This document shows, piece after piece, positions 27,419 to 37,386 of a DNA stretch of 64,000 nt. This stretch comes from RHKX01 sp963839535 (lineage in GTDB: Bacteria; Actinomycetota; Thermoleophilia; Solirubrobacterales; 70-9): NCBI GenBank assembly GCA_963839535.1, contig CAWIVF010000005.1:1-64000 (forward strand), given 5' to 3'. The position numbers and the translations under genes are program-made. Position 1 is the first letter of the stretch. Each line of letters starts with the position of its first letter. The notes under the pieces are model-generated. The model saw only the letters and a program-made list of their open reading frames with translations, was not told the DNA's origin and made no database searches.

Positions 27419-28705
27419 TCAGGGGTTGAGCTCGAAGGCCTGGTCCCCCACCCGCACCTCGTCGCCCGGCTCGAAGCCGGCATCGCGCAGAGCCTTCACC
27501 ACGCCGATCTCATGGAGCCGGCGGCCCAGATACGAGAGCGCCTCGGGGTTGCCGAGGTCGTGGCGCTCGATCAGCATCTCCACCCCTCGCCCGCGCACCT
27601 CGAAGGCGCCGTCCTCGGTGGGCACCACGTCGAACCCGCCCGAGCCACCCGGGCGGTAGACGCGATGCTCGGCCTCGAAGTCGGGATCGGCGGCGACGGG
27701 CCGCTCCCGCTCCGGCGCTCCGGCACGGGCGACGGCGCCGAACAGCTCCGCGGTCAGCTCGGGCAGCCCCGCGCCCGTCGCCGAGGAGATCGCGATCACC
27801 CTGCGGTCCGGATGCGCCTCGCGCCACTCGGCGAGCTGCGCCTCCACGTCCTCCGGCGGCAGCAGGTCCGACTTGGAGAGAACGATCACCTCGGGCAGGC
27901 GCTCGAGGCCGTGCCCGTGCGCGGCGAGCTCCGCGCGGACGGTCGCGTAGGCGGCCGCCGGATCGCTGCCGGCGCCGATCTCGAGCAGGTGCAGGAGCAC
28001 CCGGCACCGCTCGACGTGAGCGAGGAACTCGTGACCGAGGCCGGCGCCCTCCGCCGCGCCCTCGATCAGGCCCGGGATGTCGGCGAGGACGAGCTGGCGG
28101 TCGTCGCTGTCGATCGTGCCGAGGATCGGCTCGAGCGTGGTGAACGGGTAGTTCGCGACCTTCGGGGCGGCCCTGGTCAGGCGGCCGAGCAGCGAGGACT
28201 TGCCGGCGTTCGGCAGCCCGACCAGGCCGGCGTCGGCGAGCAGCCGCAGCCGCAGCTCGACCCAGCCCTCCGCGCCGGGGAGGCCGCGCTCGGCGAACCG
28301 TGGCGTCTGCCGCGTGGCGGCGGCGAAGCGCTTGTTGCCGTGCCCGCCGAGCCCGCCCGCCGCGACGACGGCCCGCTGGCCCGCCTCGACGAGGTCGAAG
28401 TACTCCCCGTCGAGGCCCTCGACCGTCGTCCCCGGCGGCACGAGGATGACGAGGTCCTCGCCGCGGGCGCCGTGGCGGTTGCTGCCCTCGCCGTGACGGC
28501 CGCGCTTGGCCCGGAAGTGCGCCGACACCCGCATCGCGGCGAGATCGCGGCGCGAGGGGTCGCAGAGGAGCACGACGTCTCCCCCGTGCCCGCCGTCGCC
28601 GCCGTCCGGCCCGCCGCGCGGCACGTGGGCCTCACGGCGGAAGGAGACGACGCCGTCTCCGCCGCGGCCACCCTGGACGAATATGCGCGCCTTGTCGTGG
28701 AACAT
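27419..28705 (-). CDS. obgE: GTPase Obg/CgtA, ribosome assembly
   Basis: 428 residues, intact. Order: glycine-rich Obg fold (FVQGGRGGDGVVSFRREAHVP, GGHGGDVVLL, GEGSNRHGARGEDL), a G domain with P-loop GLPNAGKSSLL, G2/G3 FTTLEPILGTI and DIPGLIEGA, and G4 VLSKSD, then an OCT domain (FEVRGRGVEMLIERHDLGN) typical of Gram-positive Obg. Acts in 50S assembly and stress control. It sits after rplU-rpmA, the near-universal order. TAGCCT lies 6 bases upstream of its ATG. Confidence 0.95.
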   Translation of the reverse strand: MFHDKARIFVQGGRGGDGVVSFRREAHVPRGGPDGGDGGHGGDVVLLCDPSRRDLAAMRVSAHFRAKRGRHGEGSNRHGARGEDLVILVPPGTTVEGLDGEYFDLVEAGQRAVVAAGGLGGHGNKRFAAATRQTPRFAERGLPGAEGWVELRLRLLADAGLVGLPNAGKSSLLGRLTRAAPKVANYPFTTLEPILGTIDSDDRQLVLADIPGLIEGAAEGAGLGHEFLAHVERCRVLLHLLEIGAGSDPAAAYATVRAELAAHGHGLERLPEVIVLSKSDLLPPEDVEAQLAEWREAHPDRRVIAISSATGAGLPELTAELFGAVARAGAPERERPVAADPDFEAEHRVYRPGGSGGFDVVPTEDGAFEVRGRGVEMLIERHDLGNPEALSYLGRRLHEIGVVKALRDAGFEPGDEVRVGDQAFELNP

Positions 28706-28711
28706 GGGACG

Positions 28712-28717
28712 AGGCTA
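28712..28717 (-). promoter_or_regulatory. Candidate -10 hexamer of obgE
   Basis: TAGCCT on the minus strand, 6 bases before the obgE ATG and well separated from the rpmA stop at 28784. Confidence 0.35.
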
Positions 28718-28748
28718 GTGCCGCATCGCGCCGGGGCGCGAGCGTGCG

Positions 28749-28766
28749 GGGCCGCGAGAGCGGCCC
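28749..28766 (-). other. Intercistronic hairpin between rpmA and obgE
   Basis: A perfect 7-bp stem (GGGCCGC / GCGGCCC) with a 4-base loop in the 78-base rpmA-obgE gap. No T-run follows on the minus strand, so it is not a standard intrinsic terminator; it could stabilise or attenuate the ribosomal-protein part of the transcript. Confidence 0.4.
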
Positions 28767-28783
28767 GGCGGCGGTGCGGAGGG

Positions 28784-29053
28784 CTAGGCCTCTGCCGAGT
28801 CGTCGGCCGGAGCGACCGAGATCATCCGGCCCTTGCGGGCGGACTTGAACTCGACGACGCCGGGACGGGTCGCGAAGATCGTGTGATCGCGGCCGATGCC
28901 GACCCCGTCACCGGGATGGAAGCGGGTGCCGCGCTGGCGGACGATGATCTCGCCGCCCTTGACCTGCTGGCCCGCGAAGACCTTGACGCCGAGGAACTTC
29001 GGGTTGGAATCGCGGCCGTTGCGGCTCGAACCGAGCCCCTTCTTGTGCGCCAT
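28784..29053 (-). CDS. rpmA: 50S ribosomal protein L27
   Basis: 89 residues: MAHKKGLGSSRNGRDSNPKFLGVKVF and GGEIIVRQRGTRFHPGDGVGIGRDHT are diagnostic. The flexible basic N-terminus reaches the peptidyl-transferase centre. There is no N-terminal cleavable extension of the Firmicutes type. Its ATG overlaps the rplU stop (TGATG). Confidence 0.97.
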   Translation of the reverse strand: MAHKKGLGSSRNGRDSNPKFLGVKVFAGQQVKGGEIIVRQRGTRFHPGDGVGIGRDHTIFATRPGVVEFKSARKGRMISVAPADDSAEA

Positions 29054-29529
29054 CAGTCGCTCTCCTTCTTGGCGGCGGGCTTCTTCTTCGCGGCGGGCTT
29101 CTTGGCGGCCGGAGTCTTCTTGGCGGCCGGCTCCTTCTTCGCCGGCGCGGCCTTCTTCTCCGTGCTCGCCTCGTCGCTCTTGGCCGGCTCCTTCTTCGTC
29201 GCCGGCTTGCGCGTCAGCAGCTTCACGTCGGTCACCTCGAGGCGGGTCAGCTCCGAGCGGTGGCCCTTGGTCTTGCGGTAGCCCTTCTTCGCCTTGTACT
29301 TGAAGACCTTGATCTTCTCGCCGCGCTCGTGGCCGGCGATCTTCGCCTCGACCTTGACCTTCTCGAGGTCGCCGGGGTCCAGCACCGTGTCGTCGTCGCT
29401 GTGGAACATCAGCGCGCGCAGGCCGACCTTCTCGCCCTCGTCCTGGGGCATCCGGTCGACCAGCAGGAACTGGCCCTTCTCGACGCGGTACTGCTTACCG
29501 CCGGCTTCGACTATCGCGTAGGTGGGCAT
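29053..29529 (-). CDS. rplU: 50S ribosomal protein L21 with Lys/Ala-rich tail
   Basis: 158 residues. The first 103 are ordinary L21 (MPTYAIVEAGGKQYRVEKGQ, KVFKYKAKKGYRKTKGHRS). The remaining 55 are a low-complexity tail of Ala, Lys, Pro and Glu (repeats such as AAKKTPAAKKPAAKKK), much longer than the family norm and reminiscent of histone H1-like or actinobacterial basic tails. The tail is in frame and ends just before rpmA. It follows rng by 14 bases. Confidence 0.95.
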   Translation of the reverse strand: MPTYAIVEAGGKQYRVEKGQFLLVDRMPQDEGEKVGLRALMFHSDDDTVLDPGDLEKVKVEAKIAGHERGEKIKVFKYKAKKGYRKTKGHRSELTRLEVTDVKLLTRKPATKKEPAKSDEASTEKKAAPAKKEPAAKKTPAAKKPAAKKKPAAKKESD

Positions 29530-29543
29530 TCGGATTCAGTCTC

Positions 29544-31486
29544 TCAGGATTGGCTGTCTTGGCCGGGTGAGGAACCGCTCCCGGCGCGGGAACGGCGCCG
29601 TCCGCCTCTGCGGCCGCGGCGCCGAGCGCCGGATTCTAGACCGTCGGCGTCATCGTCATCGCCCTCGTCCTGGACGGGGGGCCCGTCGAGCAGCGTCGCC
29701 TGCCCCGAGGAGCGCTCGATGCTGTCGATCCGGACCAGCTTGCGCTGGCCCACGAGCGGCGCCGCGCCGGTGACCGTGATCACCAGAGCGTCGACGCGGG
29801 CGACCGCATCGCCGGCGTTGTACATGTGCGGCTCGTCCATCGTCAGCAGCACCTCGTCGCCGACCGTGAACGGCAGCGCCCGGCGCTCGATCTCGGCGCG
29901 CTCGCCCGATTCCGACACCTCGAAGGTGTCGATCGGGAGCGCCTCGCCGCCCTCGAACAGGAACGTCTTGCCGAGCTCCTCCTCGAGCTCGAGCAGGCCG
30001 CTGTCGTGGCGCATCAGCTCGCGCGCGACCCGCGGGTTGACGCGGATCAGGTGCGCCTCCGGATCCGGCTTCGAGTCGACGACGTCGCGCAGCTTGCGCA
30101 GCGCCTCGATCGCGACCGTCTCGGCCGAGCGGACGACTCCCTCGCCGTCGCACGTCGGGCACTTCGTCGTGAGGATCTCGCGGACCCCGTCGGTGACGTT
30201 CTGGCGGGTCATCTCGACCAACCCGAGTGGCGAAACCTCGACGACGTAGGTCTTCGTGCGGTCCTCGTCCAGCGCCTTGCGCAGCGTCTTCAGGACCTGG
30301 TCGCGGTTCTTCGCCCGCGCCATGTCGATGAAGTCGATGACGATGATCCCGCCGATGTCGCGCAGCCTGAGCTGGCGGACCACCTCGTCGGCGGCCTCGA
30401 CGTTGACCTTCGTGATCGTGTCCTCGAGCCGGCCCTTGCCCTTGCCGGTGAAGGAGCCGGTGTTGATGTCGATCACCGTCAGCGCCTCGGCGTAGTCGAT
30501 GATCAGATAGCCGCCGGAGGGCAGGTCGACGCGGCGCGAGAGGGTCGACCGGAAGGCCGCCTCCGCCCCGTGCCGCTCGAACAGGTGCTCGCTGTGGGCG
30601 TGCAGCCGGACCGAGTCGACGAGCTCGGGAGCCGTCCGCTGGAAGAACGACGTCACCCGCTCGAACTGCTTCTGGTCGTCGATCTCGGCGCTCTCGAACT
30701 CGCTGCCGAGCACGTCGCGGAGGACGCGGATCGGCAGGTCGGCCTCCTGGAAGACCAGCGAGGGGGCCTCGACGCCGGTCGAGCGGCGCTCGAGGACCTC
30801 GTGGAGCTTGTGGAGGTAGGAGATCTCCCGCTCGAAGTCCTCCTGCTTGGCGCCCTGCGCGGCGGTCCGGACGATGTAGCCGCCCTGGTCCTTGTGAGCC
30901 GCGTGGATCTTCTCGAGGCTCTTGCGCATCTGCGTCCGCTCGCCGTCGGGCAGGCGCCGGCTGACGCCGATCCCACCTCCCTGCGGCATGTAGACGAGGT
31001 AGCGGCCGGCGATCGAGACCTGCATCGAGAGGCGTGCGCCCTTCGTCTTCAGCGGGTCCTTGACGACCTGCACGACGATCTCCTGACCGCGCTTGATCAG
31101 CTCGTCGATCCGGCGGCCCTGGCCGCGGCCGCGCTTCGGCTGGGACTTGCCGTCGGGGGTGACGATCTCGTCGACGTGCAGGAAGCCGTTGCGCTCCAGC
31201 CCGATGTCGACGAATGCCGCCTCCATCCCGGGCAGGACGTTGTCGACCACGCCCTTGTAGATGTTGCCGACGATCGACCGGGAGCCGCGGCGCTCGACGT
31301 AGAGCTCGCCGACGCGGTACTTCGCGTTCCCGTTGCCGGGGCGTCCTTTGTCTCAGCGGGGGCACGGCCGCCACCCTGGCGACCACCGCCGCCGTTTCCG
31401 CCGCGATTGGGGGCGGATCCCTTGGATTCGAGTACGGCTACGCGTGTCTCACCGGCGTCAACCGATACGAGGATCTTTTTCTTCAA
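29544..31486 (-). CDS. rng: Ribonuclease E/G family endoribonuclease, one frameshift
   Basis: 1943 bases, about 647 residues when the break near 31345 is bridged. Opens MKKKILVSVDAGETRVAVLE; a Gly/Arg-rich insert follows, then (next frame) the S1-like domain with IVGNIYKGVVDNVLPGMEAAFVDIGLERNGFLHVDEI. The catalytic DNase I-like subdomain has LTVIDINTGSFTGKG and GGIIVIDFIDM (metal-binding Asp residues), then TKCPTCDGEGVV, the zinc-link cysteines. The C-terminus (about 70 residues) is acidic then Arg/Gly-rich. Processes rRNA and mRNA. The rng-rplU-rpmA-obg order is common in Actinobacteria. Confidence 0.92.
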
Positions 31487-31497
31487 GTTGGCTCACC

Positions 31498-32689
31498 TCA
31501 CAGAGCTGTCCTGACCCTGCCGGGGGAGGCGAGCTGCGACTGGACGTAGACGCTCTGGAGGAAGCCCAGCGACATGAAGGTGACGAGCACCGACGATCCG
31601 CCGTAAGTCATCAACGGCAACGGGATGCCCGTGACGGGCATCAGCCCGATGTTCATCCCGACGTTGACGAAAACCTGAAAGAGCAACATCGCGGCGATAC
31701 CCGCCCCGACCATGCTCCCGTACAAGTTCTTCGAGAGAGTCGTTATCCGCAGCGCCCGCCATACAAGCAGGGCGTAGAGGGATAGAAGGAATGCAGCGCC
31801 GACGAAGCCCCATCGTTCCGCCACGGTGGCGAAGATGAAATCCGTATGGCTTTCAGGCAGGAAGTCGTGCTGCGCTTGGGTGGCATCGTCGCCTCGTCCG
31901 GTCTTTCCGCCGGATCCGACCGCGATCAATGCCTGCTTGGTCTGATAGCTGGAGTCGGCTGGGTCGTCGCTCGGATTGAGGAACGAGGTCAGCCTCTCCT
32001 GCTGGTAGTCGTGAAGTACGGGTAGCCCGACCGCCGGCGCGACGACGAGCACGACCGCGACCGCCGCCAGAGCGAGGCCGCCGAGCGCAGCGAAGTGCGT
32101 CCAGCTCACCCCCCCGACGAACAGGATCGTGAGCGTGACGACGCCGTAGACCAGGGCAGTGCCCAGGTCGGGCTGCTGTAGGACGATCAACGCAGGCACG
32201 AGGCCGAGCAGGAGGAGCCGCGCGGTGCGCTGCACCTCCGACTGGCGTCGGACCCTGTCGATCACGAAGCCGGCGAGAGCGAGGACGAGCAACAGCTTGC
32301 CCAGCTCGGACGGCTGAAAGGTGAAGAAGGGGAGCTCGATCCAGCGCTGCGACCCGCGCGCGTCGGACCCGAACGGGAGCACCGCGAGGATCATGAAGAC
32401 CATCAGCGCATAGATGCCGACCCGGAGCTCGCGGAAGCGCGAGTAGTCGAAGCGGGCGAGCGCGAGCATCAGCGCGATCCCGACGACCGCATAGATGCTC
32501 TGGCGCAGCGCGAGATCGCCGTCCGTCGTCACGGCGAGGGCGATGATGCTGGAGCCGATCAGCCCGATCCGCGCCGAGGGCGATCAGAGGATCCATCCGC
32601 AGAAAACCGGTGCGCTCGGTGAACCCGGCGCTGCGCTCGTCGAACGTCTGCGGGGCCGCCATCGTGGCTGTGGAGCGCGCGGGGATCAT
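31498..32689 (-). CDS. rodA: Rod shape-determining protein RodA (SEDS glycosyltransferase), one frameshift
   Basis: 1192 bases; removing one base near 32580 gives 396 residues. SEDS-family peptidoglycan polymerase that pairs with PBP2. N-terminal frame: FLRMDPLIAL; after the break, MLALARFDYSRFRELRVGIYAL, GSQRWIELPFFTFQPSELGKLLLVLALAG (the family's PSE motif), QQPDLGTALVY, and FVNVGMNIGLMPVTGIPLPLMTYGGSSVL near the end. About ten membrane segments. Its ATG overlaps the mrdA stop (ATGA). The stop lies 11 bases before the rng start. Confidence 0.93.
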
Positions 32690-34570
32690 CCCTCCGGAGC
32701 CACCTCGACCGATGAATCCACCGGCTCGATGTCCTTTTCCTCGAGATTGAGCAAGGGAAGGAGGATGTCACGCGCGGCGGGTGCCGCCCGCTCGGCGCCG
32801 AAGCCGCCGCCCTCGATCGTCGTCACGACGACGTACTTGGGGTTGTCGTAGGGGGCGATCGCGGCGTACCAGGACTGATCGATCCCGCTCGAGGTCTCAG
32901 CGGTTCCGGTCTTGCCGGCGATGTCGACCGGGAAGCTGCTGAAGATGTCGGCCGAGGTGCCCGGGGCTGACCATCGCCGCGTCGCGCAGCCCGTCGAGGA
33001 TCGCCTGGCGGTAGGCCGGGTCGATCTCGACCGTGCGACGGACCTCGGGGTCGAACTCCTGGAGCGTGCGCCCGAGGCCGTCCTCGACGTGGTCGCCGAG
33101 ATGGGGATGGACCACCTCGCCGCCGTTGGCGAGCGTCGCGTAGGCGGTCGCGAGCTGCAGCGGCGTCGCCTGCAGGTCTCCCTGGCCGACGGAGAGGTTG
33201 ATCGCGTCGCCGATGCTCCACGGGCGGTCGGTCAGGCCGTCCTCGAAGAGCTCCTGGCGCCACTCCGGGGTCGGGACGGTCCCGGGCACCTCGCCCGTCA
33301 GGTCGATCCCGGTCGTCGAGCCGAACCCGAGCTTCGCCGCCCAGTCCTGGATGGCCTCCTCGCCGGCCTCGTCGGAGCGAGCGCCGAGCGTGTAGAAGAA
33401 GACGTCGGAGGAGACCTGCAGGGCGCCCTGCAGCTGCAGGGCGCCGAACACGGCGTCGCCGGCGTTCCGGAAGTCGATGTCGCCGGCCCGGAAGACGCCT
33501 CCGTCGACGATCGTCTCCGTCGGCGTGAGCAGTCCCTCCTCGAGCGCCGCCACGGCGGTGACGAGCTTGAAGGTCGACCCCGTGGGATAGGCGCCCTGGA
33601 TCGCCCGGTTGAAGGCCGGCGAGCTGTTCGCCTCGCTGAAGATCGCCGCGATCTCCGACTCCTTGGCCGGCGGCGTGAAGATCGACGGGTCGTAGGTGGG
33701 ATAGGAGCCCATGCCGATGATCGAGCCGTCGCGGACGTCCATCGCCACGAACGCGCCGGGCAGGCCGTAGCTCGCAAGCGCCGCCTCGCCGGCCTGCTGC
33801 ACCTTCTCGTCGAGGGTGAGCACGAGGTTCTGGCCGGCCTGGGGCTCGATCTGGGAGAAGGGCTTGCCGCGCGGCTCGCCGAGGTTGTCGACCTGGGTGC
33901 GGATCGCGCCGTCACGCCCGCGCAGCCACGAGTCGTACTGCTGCTCGAGCCCGCCGCGACCGATCCGGTCACCGGCCTCGAGGTCCTCGTAGAGCGGCTC
34001 CTTCAGGTCCTCCTCGTTGATCTCGCCCACGTAGCCGAGCAGGTGGGCGGCGAGGGTCCCGTCGGGGTAGCCGCGGACGAAGATCTCCTGGGCGGTGATC
34101 CCCGGGAACTCGTCCTGGCGCTCGCGCAGGTACCTGACGAGGTCCTGGTCCACGTTCTGGTCGAGCGTCGCCGGACTGGCCGGCAGCGCCTTCGTCTGCT
34201 CGCGGATCTCGCGCTTGACCTTCGGCAGGTTCATCCCGGTCACCTCCGCCAGCTTGCGCAGCTCGCGGTTGCGCTCCTCCTTGTCGCGGAACAGCTTGTC
34301 CGGACGGACCTGGAGCGCGAGGGTCGTCGAGTTGTCGACCAGCACGTTGTCGTAGCGATCGAGGATCAGGCCGCGCGGCGCCGGGATCTTGATCTCGCGG
34401 ACGCGGTTGGCGTTGGCCTCCTTGACGTAGGCGTCGCTCGAGAGGACCTCGAGGTACCAGAGGCGGAAGAAGATCGCGGCGAACGCGATCAGGGCGACCG
34501 TGCCGAGCACGGCGACGCGAACCGCGAATTGCGAGTTCATCGGACGCTGGTCGTGGTCGTCGCGGAACAT
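32686..34570 (-). CDS. mrdA: Penicillin-binding protein 2 (elongasome transpeptidase), one frameshift
   Basis: 1885 bases; removing one base near 32965 gives 627 residues. One N-terminal membrane helix (about 13-35), a PBP dimerisation domain (APRGLILDRYDNVLVDN), and a transpeptidase domain with SxxK in YPTGSTFKLV, SSD in LQVSSDVFFY, and the KTG motif in DIAGKTGTAETSSG, which lies after the break. Cross-links side-wall peptidoglycan with RodA as partner. Starts at the TGATG junction with mreD. The break would remove the KTG motif, so it is almost surely a sequence error. Confidence 0.93.
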
Positions 34571-35166
34571 CAGACTGAGGTACCCCCGCCCATGATCCCC
34601 GAGATCCCCGGGCGGCTGCCACCCAGCATGTCAGGCGAGGTGCGCGCGCGAGCCCCGGTGCCGCCGTCGACGATGGCGGCCCGCAGGAGGCGGCGGATCA
34701 GCGGGAACAGCGGCACCGCCAGGAGCGCGCCGAGCAGTGACTGGGCGAGGATCTCGCGCAGGACCATCACGCTGATGGGCGCCTCGATCCCGAGGGTGAG
34801 CTGCATCGCTCCGTAGATCGTCACGGCGACTCCGGTCAGGGCGCCGGCGAGGAGTGGCGGCACCAGCGAGCTGACGATGTCGTAGCCCTCGCGCCAGCGT
34901 CCGGCGAGGTAGCCGGCGGCCATCAGCGAGAGCGAGGCGACGCCGGTGATGCCGCCCACGGTCACGTCGAGCAGCAGGCCGGCGCAGAAGCCGCTCACGC
35001 CGCCGGTCACGGCGCCGCCGAGCAGGCCCAGCGACACGATCACGACCGGGACGATGTTGGCCGTCGTGCCGAGCAGCGGAATCCCGGCGAAGAACCCGAG
35101 CTGGATCAGGACCGTGACGAAGACGATCGCGGCGATGCGCAGGACGATCGGGGGGGTGATGATCAT
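34570..35166 (-). CDS. mreD: Rod shape-determining protein MreD
   Basis: 198 residues with five or six hydrophobic helices (RIAAIVFVTVLIQLGFF, GLLGGAVTGGVSGFCAGLLLDV) and the usual GLLLDV-x(5)-G family turn. Membrane component of the elongasome; sequence conservation is low, so position between mreC and mrdA is the strongest evidence. The start ATG overlaps the mreC stop (ATGA). The C-terminal 35 residues are Gly/Ser/Arg-rich and probably cytoplasmic. Confidence 0.9.
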   Translation of the reverse strand: MIITPPIVLRIAAIVFVTVLIQLGFFAGIPLLGTTANIVPVVIVSLGLLGGAVTGGVSGFCAGLLLDVTVGGITGVASLSLMAAGYLAGRWREGYDIVSSLVPPLLAGALTGVAVTIYGAMQLTLGIEAPISVMVLREILAQSLLGALLAVPLFPLIRRLLRAAIVDGGTGARARTSPDMLGGSRPGISGIMGGGTSV

Positions 35167-36023
35167 CCGTCGCCTCCGGTCAGCACGGTCACGTGGGCGA
35201 AGCCGTCGATGTCGGCGAACGCCTCGATGCGGACCTCCTGGGTCTCCTCGCCGGTCGGCGTCGTCTCGGTGATCTCGCCGATCGGGATGTCCGCCGGATA
35301 GCGCGAGCGGAGATCCGGGTTCTGGGGATCGGTGAAGCCGGCGGTGACGAGCGTGTCGCCGTCCTCCGGGTCCTTGCCTCCGCGGCGGAGGCCGAAGCTG
35401 AGCGTGCCGGGCGAGCCGACGACGGGCTCGACGAGCCCCTGCGCGCCGCCCTCGACGTCGCGGGCGGCGACGGCGTGGGTGGGGTCGGTGATCAGCAGCA
35501 CGTCGGCGGTGCTGCCGGAGACGTGCGACACCCGGCCGAGGAGGCCGTCGCCGGTCACCACGGCGTCGTCGAGCTCGATCCCGGCGTCCCTGCCCTGGTC
35601 GATCTTGACCGTCGAGTCCCACGCGTTGAAGGAGCGGACGATGATCTCGGCGTCGAGCGGCTCGTAGGCGGCGAGGGAGTCCTTGCGGAGGAGCTTGGCG
35701 ACCTCGTCGTCGTAGCCCGCCTTCTCGGCCGCCTCCTGCTCCTTCACCAGCTGCTCCCGCAGCTCGGCGACCTCGTCCTTCAGCTCGTCGTTCTCGCCGC
35801 GGGCGTCGAAGGTCTCGTCGAACCAGTTGACGAGGTCGCGGCCCGGCTTGAGGGCGCGGTCGGCTCCCTCCTGGATCGGCGTGAAGATCGACGAGAGGCC
35901 GTTCTGGATCGAATGCAGCGGGCCGTCCTCGGCCTCGCTCACGGAGATGCTGATCAGCATCAGGCAGGCGACGACGAGGAGCACCAGCACCGCACGCCGC
36001 CTGCGTACCTGTTTGCGGTACAT
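35163..36023 (-). CDS. mreC: Rod shape-determining protein MreC
   Basis: 286 residues. Basic N-terminus then one membrane helix (RAVLVLLVVACLMLISISV), a coiled coil (ENDELKDEVAELREQLVKEQEAA), and the periplasmic-type beta-barrel domain with IIVRSFNAWDSTVKIDQGRDAGIELDDAVVTGDGLLGRV and RYPADIPIGEI. Links MreB filaments to PBP2/RodA. Starts 12 bases after the mreB stop. Confidence 0.94.
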   Translation of the reverse strand: MYRKQVRRRRAVLVLLVVACLMLISISVSEAEDGPLHSIQNGLSSIFTPIQEGADRALKPGRDLVNWFDETFDARGENDELKDEVAELREQLVKEQEAAEKAGYDDEVAKLLRKDSLAAYEPLDAEIIVRSFNAWDSTVKIDQGRDAGIELDDAVVTGDGLLGRVSHVSGSTADVLLITDPTHAVAARDVEGGAQGLVEPVVGSPGTLSFGLRRGGKDPEDGDTLVTAGFTDPQNPDLRSRYPADIPIGEITETTPTGEETQEVRIEAFADIDGFAHVTVLTGGDG

Positions 36024-36035
36024 CGAAGCCTCCGG

Positions 36036-37082
36036 CTAGCGCCGGCGCCGCCGGGTGGAGTTCCGGTTCGCGCGATGGATCGTCTCGAACTCCTCGAGCG
36101 AGCGTCCGGAGCCCACGGCGACACAGGTGAGCGGCGAGTCCGCGAGCTGGGCGGGCATCTGGCACTCGGCCCGGAGGCGCTCGTCGAAGCCCTGGAGGAG
36201 CGAGCCGCCGCCGGCGAGGGTGATCCCGCGATCCATGATGTCGCCGGCGAGCTCCGGCGGGGTGCGGTCGAGCGTCTCCTTGACGGCGTTGACGATCGAG
36301 TTGACCGGATCGGTCAGGGCCTCGCGGACCTCCTCGGAGCTGAGCATGACCGTCTTCGGCAGGCCCGAGACGATGTCGCGGCCGCGGATCTCGGTCTTGA
36401 TCTCCTCGCGCAGGACCGTCGCCGAGCCGGCCTCGAGCTTGACCTCCTCGGCGGTCTGCTGGCCGATCATCAGCTTGTGGTGCGTCTTGCACCAGTTCAC
36501 GATCGCGTCGTCCATCTCGTCGCCGCCGACCCGGATCGACTGGGAGACGACGATGCCGCCGAGCGAGATCACCGCAACCTCGCTCGTGCCGCCGCCGATG
36601 TCGACGACCATGCTCCCGGTCGGCTCGCCGACCGGGAGGCCGGCGCCGATCGCCGCGGCCATCGGCTCCTCGATCAGGTACGCCTGGCGGGCGCCGGCGG
36701 CGAGGCAGGCCTCCTCGACGGCGCGCTTCTCGACGCCGGTGACCCCGGAGGGGACGCAGACGACGACGCGGGGATGCGCGAAGCGGTTCTGGTGGACCTT
36801 CTGGATGAAGTGCCGCAGCATCTCCTCGGTGACGTCGAAGTCGGCGATGACGCCGTCCTTGAGCGGCCGGATCGCCTGGATCGTGCCCGGGGTGCGCCCG
36901 AGCATCCGCTTCGCCTCCATGCCGACGGCATGCACCTCTCCGGTGCGCGAGTCGACCGCGACGACGCTCGGCTCGGAGAGCACGATGCCGCGCCCACGCA
37001 CGTAGACGAGCGTGTTGGCGGTGCCGAGGTCGACGGCCATGTCGCGGCCGCCGAAACCGGTCAGGTATCCGAAGACGCCCAT
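36036..37082 (-). CDS. mreB: Rod shape-determining protein MreB
   Basis: 348 residues, intact. Actin-like ATPase forming the filaments that guide side-wall synthesis. Diagnostic: DMAVDLGTANTLVYVRGRGIVLSEPSVVAVD (phosphate 1), TGVEKRAVEEACLAAGARQAYLIEEPMAAAIGAGLPV (connect region), MVVDIGGGTSEVAVISLGGIV (phosphate 2), and TLAGGGSLLQGFDERL (adenosine motif). First gene of the shape operon. The presence of mreBCD, mrdA and rodA predicts a rod-shaped or MreB-dependent cell. Confidence 0.97.
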   Translation of the reverse strand: MGVFGYLTGFGGRDMAVDLGTANTLVYVRGRGIVLSEPSVVAVDSRTGEVHAVGMEAKRMLGRTPGTIQAIRPLKDGVIADFDVTEEMLRHFIQKVHQNRFAHPRVVVCVPSGVTGVEKRAVEEACLAAGARQAYLIEEPMAAAIGAGLPVGEPTGSMVVDIGGGTSEVAVISLGGIVVSQSIRVGGDEMDDAIVNWCKTHHKLMIGQQTAEEVKLEAGSATVLREEIKTEIRGRDIVSGLPKTVMLSSEEVREALTDPVNSIVNAVKETLDRTPPELAGDIMDRGITLAGGGSLLQGFDERLRAECQMPAQLADSPLTCVAVGSGRSLEEFETIHRANRNSTRRRRR

Positions 37083-37380
37083 CTAGGGATGAGCCACGCG
37101 ACAGGAGGGTCGCGGGTGGAGCTGAGTGCGGAAGAAGGTCATGGAATCTCGATCTGAGCGGGGAGTTCGGGTTCGGGAGGGATTGGGCTGATCGCCCGAG
37201 GGGCGCACCGATAAAGGCACCGTTGGGCTCATTGAATCGGCTTTCGGGTGCGAATCCGGCCCGCCCGCTTCCCGGTGCAAGACCGGGCCCCTCGACGGCT
37301 TGCGGAGCGCCGCCAGTCTAGCGAAAGGGCGTCGCCCCACCCACTATGTGAGCGGTTGCAAATGGAAAGCTAAGGGATTC
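37083..37380 (-). promoter_or_regulatory. mreB leader and promoter region, no gene seen
   Basis: A 298-base gap without a supportable gene. On the minus strand it holds a TAGACT hexamer (37315-37320), identical to candidate -10 boxes elsewhere in this window, about 230 bases before the mreB ATG. Between them is a perfect 6-bp hairpin (CCCGGT / ACCGGG, 37271-37287, loop of 5). No -35 consensus or riboswitch class was recognised. A long structured leader for the mre operon is a reasonable inference. Confidence 0.4.
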
Positions 37381-37386
37381 TTAGCT
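37368..37386 (-). terminator. Possible terminator hairpin spanning the maf stop
   Basis: Perfect inverted repeat AGCTAAG / CTTAGCT with a 5-base loop; the maf TAA lies inside one arm. On the minus strand it is followed by TTTCC and ATTTGC, a weak T-rich tail. It separates the ndk-maf transcript from the mreB operon. The stem is short and not GC-rich, so confidence is modest. Confidence 0.45.

Noticed and set aside
24021..37082. Accessory or horizontally acquired origin of the mreB-rsfS region
   Set aside because: Gene content and order are the ordinary chromosomal backbone of this bacterial group.
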